From the NCBI GenBank assembly GCA_965230625.1, contig CBDDLL010000001.1, positions 1,426,001-1,490,000 of the forward strand: a stretch of 64,000 bases of DNA. The letters are read 5' to 3'. A program made the position numbers and the translations under genes. Shown here piece by piece: positions 33,688 to 43,844 of this stretch (positions within the stretch are counted from its first letter, which is position 1; the number at the start of each line of letters is the position of its first letter). This DNA is from Saccharicrinis sp965230625 (GTDB lineage Bacteria; Bacteroidota; Bacteroidia; Bacteroidales; Marinilabiliaceae). The notes below the pieces were generated by a model. The model did no database searches. It had not been told where the DNA came from and saw only the letters and a list, made by a program, of their open reading frames with translations.

Positions 33688-36600
33688 TTATTCGTTAACA
33701 TAAGGTGCATCTTCAGTTTCTTTAAGCTTTTGCTCAAGTTCTCTGATTTTTTGTTCTTGCATTACCTTTTTGTATTCAAATGGTATTATTTTAACAAACT
33801 TTGGCAAGTACTTGTTCCAATTTACAAGTATGTCTTGAGCCTTTTCGCTGTTTGTGTGCAACAAATGTTTGTTTAACAAGAATTGTAGTTCTTGAATATC
33901 GGCAGCATCTTCAACAGGAGAAAGTTCTACTAACCCTTTGTTGCAGTAATATTCAAAATTACCTTCTTCGTCAAGTATATAAGCAATACCTCCACTCATG
34001 CCAGCGGCAAAGTTTCTTCCGGTTTTACCAATTACAACCACTCTGCCTCCTGTCATATATTCACAGCAGTGGTCGCCAACGCCTTCAACAACAGCAGAAG
34101 CTCCGGAATTACGCACACAGAAACGCTCACCAGCAACACCTCGAACATACACATTACCAGAGGTTGCACCATAAAGAACTGTATTACCAATAATTATATT
34201 TTCTTCCGGCTTAAAAGAAGAGCCATTTGGTGGAACAACGATGATTTTACCACCAGAAAGACCTTTACCTAAGTAATCATTAGCGTCTCCTTCGAGTTTA
34301 AATGCAATTCCTTTTGCTAAAAATCCACCAAAGCTTTGTCCGGCCGATCCATTGAACTTACAGTTAATGGTATTTTTAGGAAGTCCTTCTTCTCCATATC
34401 GTTTACTTACTTCTCCCGATAGCATAGCTCCAACAGTTCTGTCGGTATTACCAATGTTTTTGGCAATCCAAACTTTCGACTGGTTTAAAAGAGCTGGTTG
34501 CGCTTCGTCAATTAACTGCCAATCCATTACATCATCAATGCCATGTTTTTGCTCAGTTGTGTTATGAAGTGGGTAAATTTTAGCCTCTTCGGGGAAGTAA
34601 AGCAGTTTGCTCATGTCAATTCCCTTGGTCTTCCAGTTTCCTACTTCAGGATTTTGCTCCATTAAATCGGTGCGTCCAATGATGTCATTAAGAGACTTGT
34701 AGCCAAGTTCTGCTAAATATTCTCTTACTTCCTGAGCAATAAAGTTCATGTAGTTAACTACATATTTGTACTTACCAATGAATCTTTTTCTTAATTCAGG
34801 ATTTTGAGTAGCAATACCTGCCGGACATGTATTTAAGTGACACTTACGCATCATAATACAACCTAATGTAATTAATGCAGAAGTAGCAAAACCAAATTCT
34901 TCTGCTCCTAAAATAGCCATCTTAACTACATCCAATCCGGTTTTTAACTGACCATCAGTCTGTAATTTTACCCTACCACGTAGGTTATTCATTACAAGCG
35001 TTTGTTGAGTTTCGGACAAACCAATTTCAACTGGCATACCTGCATGCTTAATAGAACTGGTTGGAGAAGCTCCTGTACCACCTTCGGTTCCCGAAATAAC
35101 TATTAAGTCGGCATGTGCTTTTGCTACACCGGCAGCAATAGTTCCCACACCTGATTCGGATACCAACTTAACACTTACATTAGCGGTAGGATTAGTACAC
35201 TTAAGGTCATATATTAATTGAGCTAAATCCTCAATAGAATAAATATCATGATGTGGAGGAGGGGAAATAAGGGTAATTCCAGGGGTAGAGTTTCTTAATT
35301 TGGCAATAATCTTATCTACTTTAAAACCTGGTAACTGACCGCCTTCTCCTGGCTTAGCTCCTTGTGCAATTTTAATTTGAAGTTCATCGGCATTAACAAG
35401 GTAATTATTGGTTACTCCAAAACGACCTGATGCAATTTGCTTGATAGAGCTTCGGGCTTCTGATTTAAATCTTTCAGCATCTTCTCCACCTTCACCAGTA
35501 TTACTTCTACCGCCAACTTCATTCATGGCAATAGCTAGTGCTGTGTGAGCCTCTTTAGAAATTGAACCATAGCTCATTGCACCGGTAACAAATCTTTTTG
35601 TTATGCTTTCTACAGGTTCAACTTCTTCGATGTTAATAGGTTGTCTGTCTTTTAGTTTTAAAAGCCCACGTAGGAAAAGAGGGTTTTTATTATCCTCGTC
35701 TACTCTTTTACTAAACTCTTTAAATTTACCATAATCTCCTTGACTGGTAGACCATTGAAGTAAACCAACAGTTTCTGGATTCCAACCGTGCTTTTCTCCA
35801 TATTTACGGTATTCGTAGCTACCGTTACTATTTAATAAGTCACTGTTTGCTTTTTCCTGGTATGCTTTACAATGGAACAATTGAGCTTCGCGAGCAAGTT
35901 CATCAAAACCAACTCCTCCAATTTTAGAAGATGTACCCGTAAAGTAATTGTCAATAATTTCTTGCGAAATACCTACTGCTTCAAAAATTTGAGCTCCATG
36001 ATAACTTCTTAATGTAGAAATACCCATTTTCGAAAGGATTTTAAGTAATCCTTTATCAATGGCTTTAATATAATTTTCACGAGCCTCTGCATATTCCATA
36101 TTTATTTCGCCTTTTTTAACTAAATCGTCAATTGCAGCAAAACTTAAATATGGATTAATAACACTGGCACCAAAACCAAGTAATAAAGCATAATGCATTA
36201 CTTCACGAGCCTCACCGGTTTCAACAACCAGACCGGTTTGCATACGCTTTTGAGTTTTTATTAAATGATGGTGAATGGCAGATACAGCAAGTAGAGACGG
36301 TACTGGAGCCATATCTTTATCGATATTTCTATCAGATAAAATAATATAGTTTTTTTGATCGTCTACAGCTTTTTCTGCAGCCAGGCACATCTCTTGAATA
36401 GCTTTTTTCATTCCTTCTCCACCTTCATTAACAGGGTATAGCATAGGAATTGTTACCTGAGTGAATTCTTCTCTTCTGTAGTCTTTAATCTTACCTAAAT
36501 CGGTATTGGTAACAATTGGGCTTTCAAATTTAATTAACCTACAGTGAGCCGGACTGTATTCTAAAATATTTTTAGAAGCAGAGCCAATATAGTTAGTTAA

Positions 36601-38205
36601 TGCCATTACTAAGCCTTCACGAATTGGATCGATTGGAGGATTAGTTACCTGAGCAAATAATTGACGGAAGTAGTTAAAAAGCCTTTGTGGCTTTTCCGAC
36701 ATAGCAGCAATAGGAGCATCATTACCCATGGAATTAACTGGCTCCATACCTGTTTGCGCCATTGGGGTAATTAATGATTTAATATCTTCTCTTGAGTATC
36801 CAAATACTTTTAAATAATTACTATAATTATCAATCGAGGATTTAACTCTTTGCTTAACTTCAATATCATTAAGACGAATACGGTTTTCTTTTAACCAGTT
36901 TTCGAATGGATATCTCTGCGAAAGTTGTGATTTTATTTCCTGATCTGGGATGATAATACCTAATTTAGTATCAACCAATAATAATTTACCAGGTTTTAAT
37001 CTACCTTTCTCTTTAATTTCTTCAGGAGCAAAGGTTTGTACGCCAACCTCAGATCCCATTATAATCATATCATTTTTCGTAATGATATATCGTGATGGAC
37101 GTAAACCATTTCTATCTAGTGTACCTCCAATATATCTACCATCGGAGAAAACAATAGAGGCAGGTCCATCCCATGGTTCCATAAAGGTTGAATGGAACTC
37201 ATAATATGCTTTTAAGCTTTTAGGAATCGGGTTTTTATCGTTCCACGATTCAGGAATAAGCATTGATAATGCTTGAGGTAATGTCCTTCCAGTTAAAAAT
37301 AGGAATTCAAGTACATTATCTAATGAAGCAGAGTCACTTTTTCCAGGTTCTATAACTGGGAATATCTTTTTTAAATCTTCTCCAAATAAATCGGATTTTA
37401 ACAATGCTTCACGAGCTTGCATCCATAAGCGGTTTCCTTTTATGGTATTAATTTCACCATTATGCGCTAAAATTCGGAAAGGTTGAGCCAAGTCCCATGT
37501 TGGGAATGTATTGGTACTAAATCTTGAGTGTACCAACGAAATGGCACTTTGTAGTTTTGGGTTCTGAAGGTCAAGGAAATAAGATCCAACTTGTTCTGGA
37601 GTTAACATTCCTTTGTAAATAAATATCTTACTCGATAATGAAGGAATGTAAAACGATTCTTTTTCTTTTAATTCAGATTCTCTAATCTTTCGTTCGGTTA
37701 CTTTACGAGCTATGTAAAGTTTACGCTCTAATTTATCTTGCTCGTAATTACCTTTTACAAATACCTGGCGTATTCTGGGTTCAGTTCTTTTTGCAATCTC
37801 ACCAATAACGCTGCTATCTACAGGTACATCGCGGTATCCAACTAACTCAAGGCCTTCTTCAATAAGGCAAGCGTTCAATACCTCTTGACAAAGCAATGCT
37901 TCTCTGTTCTCTTCAGGTAAGAATAATAAACCAGTACCATATTTACCTTGTTCCGGTAAATCAAAACCTAATGAATTACAAAATTCATGCGGTACCTGTA
38001 TAAGAATTCCGGCTCCATCTCCGGATTTGTTGTCTGAGCTTTCTGCACCCCTATGGGTCATGTTAACTAATACTTCAAGGCCTCTGTTTACAATATCGTG
38101 CGACGTTTGCCCCTTGATATTAGCCACGAAACCTATCCCACAGTTATCATGCTCGTTGGCAGGATCATACAATCCTACTGCCTTAGGAAATCTCTTTTGC
38201 ATCAT
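33688..38205 (-). CDS. gltB: glutamate synthase large subunit GltB
   Basis: A 1505-residue protein when started at ATG 38205 (MMQKRFPKAVGLYDPANEHD). In this family a propeptide is removed to expose the catalytic Cys of the N-terminal glutaminase domain, here in DNCGIGFVAN (Cys22). The central and FMN domains follow (GVGFDELAREA, RSNTGEGGEDAERF, SGTEGGTGASP, SLVHSRFSTNTFPTWDLAQP in the amidotransferase part). The [3Fe-4S] cysteines are in IMMRKCHLNTCPAGIATQ. The C-terminal GXGXG beta-helix is NCKFNGSAGQSFGGFLAKG. It makes two glutamates from glutamine and 2-oxoglutarate, with gltD downstream as electron-supplying partner. The order gltB-gltD is normal. Confidence 0.96.
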   Translation of the reverse strand: MMQKRFPKAVGLYDPANEHDNCGIGFVANIKGQTSHDIVNRGLEVLVNMTHRGAESSDNKSGDGAGILIQVPHEFCNSLGFDLPEQGKYGTGLLFLPEENREALLCQEVLNACLIEEGLELVGYRDVPVDSSVIGEIAKRTEPRIRQVFVKGNYEQDKLERKLYIARKVTERKIRESELKEKESFYIPSLSSKIFIYKGMLTPEQVGSYFLDLQNPKLQSAISLVHSRFSTNTFPTWDLAQPFRILAHNGEINTIKGNRLWMQAREALLKSDLFGEDLKKIFPVIEPGKSDSASLDNVLEFLFLTGRTLPQALSMLIPESWNDKNPIPKSLKAYYEFHSTFMEPWDGPASIVFSDGRYIGGTLDRNGLRPSRYIITKNDMIIMGSEVGVQTFAPEEIKEKGRLKPGKLLLVDTKLGIIIPDQEIKSQLSQRYPFENWLKENRIRLNDIEVKQRVKSSIDNYSNYLKVFGYSREDIKSLITPMAQTGMEPVNSMGNDAPIAAMSEKPQRLFNYFRQLFAQVTNPPIDPIREGLVMALTNYIGSASKNILEYSPAHCRLIKFESPIVTNTDLGKIKDYRREEFTQVTIPMLYPVNEGGEGMKKAIQEMCLAAEKAVDDQKNYIILSDRNIDKDMAPVPSLLAVSAIHHHLIKTQKRMQTGLVVETGEAREVMHYALLLGFGASVINPYLSFAAIDDLVKKGEINMEYAEARENYIKAIDKGLLKILSKMGISTLRSYHGAQIFEAVGISQEIIDNYFTGTSSKIGGVGFDELAREAQLFHCKAYQEKANSDLLNSNGSYEYRKYGEKHGWNPETVGLLQWSTSQGDYGKFKEFSKRVDEDNKNPLFLRGLLKLKDRQPINIEEVEPVESITKRFVTGAMSYGSISKEAHTALAIAMNEVGGRSNTGEGGEDAERFKSEARSSIKQIASGRFGVTNNYLVNADELQIKIAQGAKPGEGGQLPGFKVDKIIAKLRNSTPGITLISPPPHHDIYSIEDLAQLIYDLKCTNPTANVSVKLVSESGVGTIAAGVAKAHADLIVISGTEGGTGASPTSSIKHAGMPVEIGLSETQQTLVMNNLRGRVKLQTDGQLKTGLDVVKMAILGAEEFGFATSALITLGCIMMRKCHLNTCPAGIATQNPELRKRFIGKYKYVVNYMNFIAQEVREYLAELGYKSLNDIIGRTDLMEQNPEVGNWKTKGIDMSKLLYFPEEAKIYPLHNTTEQKHGIDDVMDWQLIDEAQPALLNQSKVWIAKNIGNTDRTVGAMLSGEVSKRYGEEGLPKNTINCKFNGSAGQSFGGFLAKGIAFKLEGDANDYLGKGLSGGKIIVVPPNGSSFKPEENIIIGNTVLYGATSGNVYVRGVAGERFCVRNSGASAVVEGVGDHCCEYMTGGRVVVIGKTGRNFAAGMSGGIAYILDEEGNFEYYCNKGLVELSPVEDAADIQELQFLLNKHLLHTNSEKAQDILVNWNKYLPKFVKIIPFEYKKVMQEQKIRELEQKLKETEDAPYVNE

Positions 38206-38372
38206 ATCTATATTTAATAAAGAAGGAATAATACTGAAAATCCGATCCACCTGCATCTGCTATCAATCCCACATAACCATCATTCACTTATGCGAATATT
38301 AAACCATTAATATTTTTGCTATGGTTGGATGGTAATTATAAATTTTTCAACACTTTTACTTTGAAACCGAAG

Positions 38373-38404
38373 CAAAAATAGATATTTTAATTATATATTC
38401 CAAA
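38373..38404 (-). promoter_or_regulatory. promoter of gltBD
   Basis: On the minus strand TTTG (38404-38401), a 20-bp spacer and TATTTTTG (38380-38373) match the Bacteroidota TTTG-N19-21-TAnnTTTG promoter in both boxes. It gives a gltB leader of about 160 nt. This is the best promoter match in the window. Confidence 0.7.
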
Positions 38405-38612
38405 ATATCACCCTTAACATACGTTAAAATATGACTTTTTAGAGGTTTTTTACATGACAAAAGTCAGTCTGATTGATATCTGTAGAAATGTTAGGCATTG
38501 AAATACAGCGCTATAATAATTTATGTATAAAATACGTATGTTGTGTATAAATATACATATAATTTTAATTTAAACTGTATAAAAATAGGTTACCAATAAA
38601 AGTTAAAATCAA

Positions 38613-38620
38613 TACCTTTG
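38613..38620 (+). promoter_or_regulatory. -7 promoter element of priA
   Basis: TACCTTTG is an exact TAnnTTTG box and is followed by about 30 nt to the ATG at 38653, a plausible short leader. The same TACCTTTG octamer stands upstream of rsmA. Confidence 0.6.
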
Positions 38621-38652
38621 CATAAATCCAATTGTAGTTGTATTTAGCAGTT

Positions 38653-41118
38653 ATGGAGTTTTTGTATACTGATATAATTCTACCTGTTCCTTTGCCTCGT
38701 TTATTTACATATCAAATCCCGTCGGATTGGATAAATAATATAGAGCCTGGAATGCGCGTAGTTGTCCCCTTCGGAAAAAAGAAGTATTATTCAGGAGTAG
38801 TGTATTCTTTGCATGATCAAAAGCCAGAAGCTTATGAAACCAAAGAAATCATATCAATTTTGGATGTTACCCCTGTTGTAAACGAACTACAACTAAATTT
38901 CTGGAAATGGATAGCGCAATATTATATGAGTACTTTAGGAGAAGTCTACAAAGCAGCTTTACCTTCAGGTTTAAAACTTGAAAGTGAAACTAAGGTACAT
39001 TATAATGAAGGGTGGATTCCGGAAGAAAAATTAACATCAAAGGAAACTTTAGTATTGGATTTTCTCTCAGAAAAGAAAATTTGTAGCATTCAGGATTTAA
39101 ATAACATTACTGAGTTAAAGAATTCATTACCTATAGTGAATTCTTTGTTGGATAAAAATGCTTTATCTATTTGCGAACGTTTAAAGGATGGATATAAACC
39201 AAAAACAAAAAAACTGGTTCAGCTTTCGCCCGAATATCATCAAGAGCAAAAATTGCAAAACGTTTTTACAGAATTAAGTAGGGCAAAAAAACAGCTGGAA
39301 ACATTAATGGTTTTTTTTACAATGATTGGGGGTGCTAATCAAAACAATTTTAACAAAACCATTGATAAAAGTAAATTAAAAGAAAAAAGTGGGACTTCTG
39401 TTAATATTGTTAACGAATTAATAAAGAAAGGAATTCTTTTAGAGGTAGAAGCAGAAATTTCAAGGTTAAAAACAGACAAACTATCAACTCAGAGTTTATT
39501 TGAACTTAATCCTCCTCAATTGAAAGCTAAGAAGGAGATTGAGGAGTATCTAAAGGATAAGGATGCAGTTTTATTGCATGGAGTTACCTCAAGTGGTAAA
39601 ACCGAAATATATATTCATTTAATTAAAGAGCAAATAGATAAGGGTAAGCAGGTATTGTATTTATTACCTGAGATTGCTCTTACTACACAAATTACTTCAC
39701 GATTAAAGAAAGTTTTTGGAAATGAATTAGGCATTTATCATTCGAAATATAGCGATGCAGAAAGAGTTGAAGTGTGGAATGATATTTTGCATAAGGAAAA
39801 CTATAAGGTTATAATAGGAGTGAGGTCGTCAATATTTTTGCCTTTTGATAATTTAGGTTTAATAATTGTTGATGAGGAACACGAAACAAGCTATAAGCAA
39901 TACGATCCTTCTCCAAGATATCATGCGCGTGATGCAGCTATGGTATTAGCTCAATTGCATAAAGCAAAAGTATTGTTAGGTACAGCTACTCCATCAATTG
40001 AAACTTATCGTAATGCACAATTAGGAAAGTATGGATTGGTAGAACTTTTTGAACGATACGAAAGCATAAAAATGCCCAATATTATTACAGTTAATGTTAG
40101 AGAGGAGCAACGAAAAAAAAGGATGCAATCGCATTTCTCGCCAACTTTAGTGGATCATGTGAATAATGCGATTGAGAATGATGAACAGGTTATTCTTTTT
40201 CAAAATCGTAGGGGATTTTCGCCGTATTTAGAGTGTGGACAATGCACATGGGTTCCGAAGTGCGATTATTGTGATGTGAGTATGACTTATCACAAGCATA
40301 TAAATCAATTGGTTTGTCATTATTGTGGTAATTCACAATATCTTCCTAAAACATGCAAAGCATGTGGTTCTCCTGCTTTGCAAACTAAAGGTTTTGGAAC
40401 CGAAAAGATTGAGGAAGATATTAAAATTATGTTTCCAAAAGCCAGGGTAGCACGTATGGATTTGGATACTTCGCGAACACGTAAATCGCACGAAACTTTA
40501 ATTGGTAGATTCGAAAGAGGTGAGGTAAATATACTTATTGGTACTCAGATGATTTCTAAAGGATTAGATTTTGATAACGTAAGTGTAGTTGGAATACTTA
40601 ATGCAGATAGCATGCTAAATTATCCAGATTTTAGAGCTTTTGAGCGTAGTTACCAAATGATGGCGCAAGTTGGTGGACGTGCAGGACGAAAAAATAAGCA
40701 AGGAACTGTTGTATTACAAACTTCTAATCCTGATAATCCGGTAATTTTAGATGTAATTAATAATAACTATAAAAATCATTACCAATCAGAATTAGCGGAA
40801 AGAGAAGCATTTAAATATCCACCTTTTCATCGTTTAATTAATCTAACAGTTAAACACAAAAGTCAAAATACAGTTAATCAGGCATCAGAATATTTTGGTG
40901 AGTATTTAAGAGGTTTATTTAACGAGCGTGTTGTAGGTCCTCAAGCACCACCAATTAGTAAAATACAAAACTGGCACATAAGAAAGTTGATGATAAAGAT
41001 TGAAGGTGGAGTTTCGTTACTAAAGGTAAAAGAAATGCTTCGCAGTGCAATTGATACGGTAATTGCTCATCCTGGTTTTAGATCTGTAGTGATACAAGCA
41101 GATGTGGATCCAATGTAA
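38653..41118 (+). CDS. priA: primosomal protein N' (replication restart helicase PriA)
   Basis: An 821-residue protein started at ATG 38653 (MEFLYTDIILPVPLPRLFTY); a TTG 15 bp upstream also leaves the frame open but fits the family less well. It reloads the replisome at stalled forks. The N-terminal 3'-DNA-end-binding domain spans about 1-100. Helicase motifs include HGVTSSGKTEIYIHLI (Walker A), IIVDEEHETSYKQYDPSPRY (DEEH) and GTQMISKGLDFDNVSVVG. The eight zinc-binding cysteines fall in CGQC, CDYC, CHYCGNS and CKACGS at about 525-575. Length and motif order are normal. Confidence 0.96.
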   Translation: MEFLYTDIILPVPLPRLFTYQIPSDWINNIEPGMRVVVPFGKKKYYSGVVYSLHDQKPEAYETKEIISILDVTPVVNELQLNFWKWIAQYYMSTLGEVYKAALPSGLKLESETKVHYNEGWIPEEKLTSKETLVLDFLSEKKICSIQDLNNITELKNSLPIVNSLLDKNALSICERLKDGYKPKTKKLVQLSPEYHQEQKLQNVFTELSRAKKQLETLMVFFTMIGGANQNNFNKTIDKSKLKEKSGTSVNIVNELIKKGILLEVEAEISRLKTDKLSTQSLFELNPPQLKAKKEIEEYLKDKDAVLLHGVTSSGKTEIYIHLIKEQIDKGKQVLYLLPEIALTTQITSRLKKVFGNELGIYHSKYSDAERVEVWNDILHKENYKVIIGVRSSIFLPFDNLGLIIVDEEHETSYKQYDPSPRYHARDAAMVLAQLHKAKVLLGTATPSIETYRNAQLGKYGLVELFERYESIKMPNIITVNVREEQRKKRMQSHFSPTLVDHVNNAIENDEQVILFQNRRGFSPYLECGQCTWVPKCDYCDVSMTYHKHINQLVCHYCGNSQYLPKTCKACGSPALQTKGFGTEKIEEDIKIMFPKARVARMDLDTSRTRKSHETLIGRFERGEVNILIGTQMISKGLDFDNVSVVGILNADSMLNYPDFRAFERSYQMMAQVGGRAGRKNKQGTVVLQTSNPDNPVILDVINNNYKNHYQSELAEREAFKYPPFHRLINLTVKHKSQNTVNQASEYFGEYLRGLFNERVVGPQAPPISKIQNWHIRKLMIKIEGGVSLLKVKEMLRSAIDTVIAHPGFRSVVIQADVDPM

Positions 41119-41347
41119 GTTTTATTTCGCGAGTTTAGTATCAAAATTGATGAGTTTTTTTGTAAAATCACTTCTTGATAATTCGGATTAGACTATCCAA
41201 TGAATAGCATGATGTATTTTTGATGTATTATTTTTATGTTCTTATGATAAATATAGCTTTAAAATACATTAGGCTTTCCTTATTTTAGTGCACGGTTATA
41301 GTGTTGAAATCTTAGGAGTTATAGTCAGCTATATTTTAATAACTTCT

Positions 41348-42148
41348 ATGAAAGGACTAAAAGAAAAGAGGGTTATCGTAACAGGTGGAGCCCAAGGAAT
41401 TGGTTTGTCTTGTGTTAAGGCTTTAATTGAATACGATTGTTCGGTTGTGTTTTCTGATATTGATGAAGCTACAGGACAGGCAACTGAACAAGAACTGCAA
41501 GCCAAGGGGGCAAAAATCAATTTTTTACAAGGAGACATGGGAAGTGAAACATTTTGTACTTCTCTAGTAGAATATGCTTCGGAGCAGTTAGGTGGTATTG
41601 ATATACTCATAAACAATGCATTTTCATTTGTTGCAGCGGGCATTGATGCTAAAAGGGAACAGTGGCTACAATCAATGAAAGTTGGACCAATGGGATTTGC
41701 ATTAATGACCCAACTGGTTGCACCACACATGAAAGAGGCAGGAGCAGGCGCAATTGTAAATATTAGCAGTATTTCAGCTCATATAGCTCAACCCAATAGA
41801 TGGACATATAACTCTGCTAAGGGAGCTGTAGATCAGCTTACGAAATGTTCGGCACTCGACTTAGCACCGTGGGGAATTAGGGTTAACTCAGTCAGTCCTG
41901 GCTGGATTTGGACACGTGAGGTAGATAAAGCTGCTAATTACGATAGAGAAAAGTACGATATAATTTGGGGTAAATATCATATGTTACGAAGATGTGGTCT
42001 TCCTGAAGAAGTAGCTAGTGCTGTTCGTTTTTTATGCAGCGATGAGGCAAGTTTTATAACAGGAACAGATTTACCTGTAGATGGTGGATATTTAGGTTTG
42101 GGAGGAGAAGGATTAGGTGAAGAGTCAGAGTTTGCGGGAAGTAACTAG
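41348..42148 (+). CDS. short-chain dehydrogenase/reductase, probably sugar dehydrogenase
   Basis: A 266-residue SDR when started at ATG 41348 (MKGLKEKRVIVTGGAQGIG); a GTG at 41288 adds 20 residues without family resemblance. The NAD(P)-binding TGGAQGIG, NNAF (replacing NNAG), the catalytic Ser and YNSAK tetrad, and GWIWTREV and LPVDGGYLG at the end are classical SDR marks. It lies 86 bp ahead of a GH43 xylosidase and another SDR. A role in oxidising pentoses released from xylan is the simplest reading but is inference; the substrate cannot be told from sequence. Confidence 0.85.
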   Translation: MKGLKEKRVIVTGGAQGIGLSCVKALIEYDCSVVFSDIDEATGQATEQELQAKGAKINFLQGDMGSETFCTSLVEYASEQLGGIDILINNAFSFVAAGIDAKREQWLQSMKVGPMGFALMTQLVAPHMKEAGAGAIVNISSISAHIAQPNRWTYNSAKGAVDQLTKCSALDLAPWGIRVNSVSPGWIWTREVDKAANYDREKYDIIWGKYHMLRRCGLPEEVASAVRFLCSDEASFITGTDLPVDGGYLGLGGEGLGEESEFAGSN

Positions 42149-42234
42149 TTGTGAGTTTAAAGTAATGAAGTCGAAAGTTAAAAGTTTGCAAGAAGACTTA
42201 CTAAAATACAAAAATATAAAAGGAACAATATATA

Positions 42235-43842
42235 ATGAAAATAAAGAATCCAATACTAAAAGGTTTTAATCCAGATCCATCCATTATAAAAGTTAAAGAC
42301 GATTATTATATTGTAACATCAACATTTGAATGGTTTCCAGGATATCAAATACATCATTCAAAAGACTTAATAAACTGGGAGTTGGTTTACAGACCATTAA
42401 ATAGAGTATCTCAGTTAGACATGCGTGGCGTACCAGATTCAGGAGGAGTATGGGCACCTTGTATTAGTTACAATCCAACAACAAAAAAATATTATCTGCT
42501 TTATACTAATGTATTGAGTTTTGATGGCGCCGTATGGAAAGATACCCCTAATTACTTGGTTACTGCTGATGATATTCTTGGTGAATGGTCTGATCCTATT
42601 TATTTGAATTCAAGCGGATTTGATTCATCCTTATTTCATGATGACGATGGTAAAATATATTTAGTAAATATGATTGTTGATCATCGTAAGAATAAGTTCT
42701 TTGGAGGAATTGTGCTTCAGGAATATGATCCGCAATTAGAAAAAGTAGTTGGAGAAATATATCATATTTTTCCAGGAACGGAATTAGGAAGAACAGAAGC
42801 TCCTCATATTTATAAGCGAAATGGTTATTATTACTTATTAACAGCTGAAGGTGGTACTGAGTTTGGACATGCTATGACTTTGGCACGTTCGAAAAATCTA
42901 ACCGGACCTTATGAAGTGCATCCACAAAATCCTATTATAACTGCAGCTAATAATCCTGACTTATATCTTCAGAGAACCGGACATGGTGATTTTGTTGAAA
43001 CTCCTAATGGAGATATTTATGGAGTTTTCCTTTGTGGTAGACCATTAACAAAAAGAGGTCGTTGCATTACAGGAAGAGAAACAGCCATTGAGAAATTTGA
43101 ATGGAGAGATGACGATTGGCTTTACTTAGCTTCGGGTGGTAATGAACCACGGGAAGAAGTTGAGGGACCAGAACTACCAATACATGAGTTTGAGAAGGCT
43201 CCGTCAAGAAATAATTTTGAAGGAGAAGAAATAGATATCAATTTTCAGTCGCTTAGAGTCCCTATGACAAAAGACTGGGTGAATCAAACTGATCGTTCAG
43301 GCTATTTGCGTCTTTATGGAAGGGAGTCGTTAAGTTCTAAATTCAGGCAAAGTTTAATCGCCAGACGAGTACAAGCAATGCATACCATTACAGAAACCTG
43401 TGTTGAGTTTGATCCATCGTCGTATCAGCAAATGGCTGGACTGGTTTGTTACTATAACACTTATCATTATTACTACTTAAATGTATATGGTAATGATGAT
43501 GGTAAAAGAAAGATGCTTGGAATTTATGCAGTTGATAAATATGAACCTAGCGAGCCTGCTGAAGAGCCAATTGACATAACAGGTGCAAAAAAGGTTTGGT
43601 TAAAAGTTGATTATAATGGTGCTGAGCTTCAATTTTATTATGCAACAGAACAAGACAATTGGAATAAAATTGGACCTGTTTTAGATGGTAGTATACTTTC
43701 GGATGAGTATGTGCGTGATGAGAATGTAAGATATAGAGCTGCATTTACAGGAGCTTTTGTTGGTATGTGTTGTCAGGATTTGTCAGGTAGAAAATTGCAT
43801 GCCGATTTTGAATATTTTGAATATCAGGAAATAGACGATTAA
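42235..43842 (+). CDS. GH43 beta-xylosidase / alpha-L-arabinofuranosidase
   Basis: A 535-residue protein with no signal peptide, so cytoplasmic. The GH43 five-bladed propeller covers about 1-310: MKIKNPILKGFNPDPSII (Asp14, base), SGFDSSLFHDDDG (Asp130, pKa modulator) and ELGRTEAPHIYKRNGYYYLL (Glu188, acid). The C-terminal about 200 residues are the beta-sandwich common to bacterial GH43 xylosidases (RQSLIARRVQAMHTITETCV, AGLVCYYNTYHYYYLNVYGN). Length and layout fit the xylosidase subgroup that splits short xylo-oligosaccharides after import. The SDR 2 bp downstream and one upstream make an operon. Confidence 0.88.
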   Translation: MKIKNPILKGFNPDPSIIKVKDDYYIVTSTFEWFPGYQIHHSKDLINWELVYRPLNRVSQLDMRGVPDSGGVWAPCISYNPTTKKYYLLYTNVLSFDGAVWKDTPNYLVTADDILGEWSDPIYLNSSGFDSSLFHDDDGKIYLVNMIVDHRKNKFFGGIVLQEYDPQLEKVVGEIYHIFPGTELGRTEAPHIYKRNGYYYLLTAEGGTEFGHAMTLARSKNLTGPYEVHPQNPIITAANNPDLYLQRTGHGDFVETPNGDIYGVFLCGRPLTKRGRCITGRETAIEKFEWRDDDWLYLASGGNEPREEVEGPELPIHEFEKAPSRNNFEGEEIDINFQSLRVPMTKDWVNQTDRSGYLRLYGRESLSSKFRQSLIARRVQAMHTITETCVEFDPSSYQQMAGLVCYYNTYHYYYLNVYGNDDGKRKMLGIYAVDKYEPSEPAEEPIDITGAKKVWLKVDYNGAELQFYYATEQDNWNKIGPVLDGSILSDEYVRDENVRYRAAFTGAFVGMCCQDLSGRKLHADFEYFEYQEIDD

Positions 43843-43844
43843 TA

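Noticed and set aside
33801..34193. Plus-strand 130-codon frame over gltB
   Set aside because: Gln/Leu/His-rich shadow of gltB with no coding signal of its own.
41329..41730. Minus-strand 133-codon frame over the first SDR
   Set aside because: Antisense to a clear SDR gene; no family resemblance.
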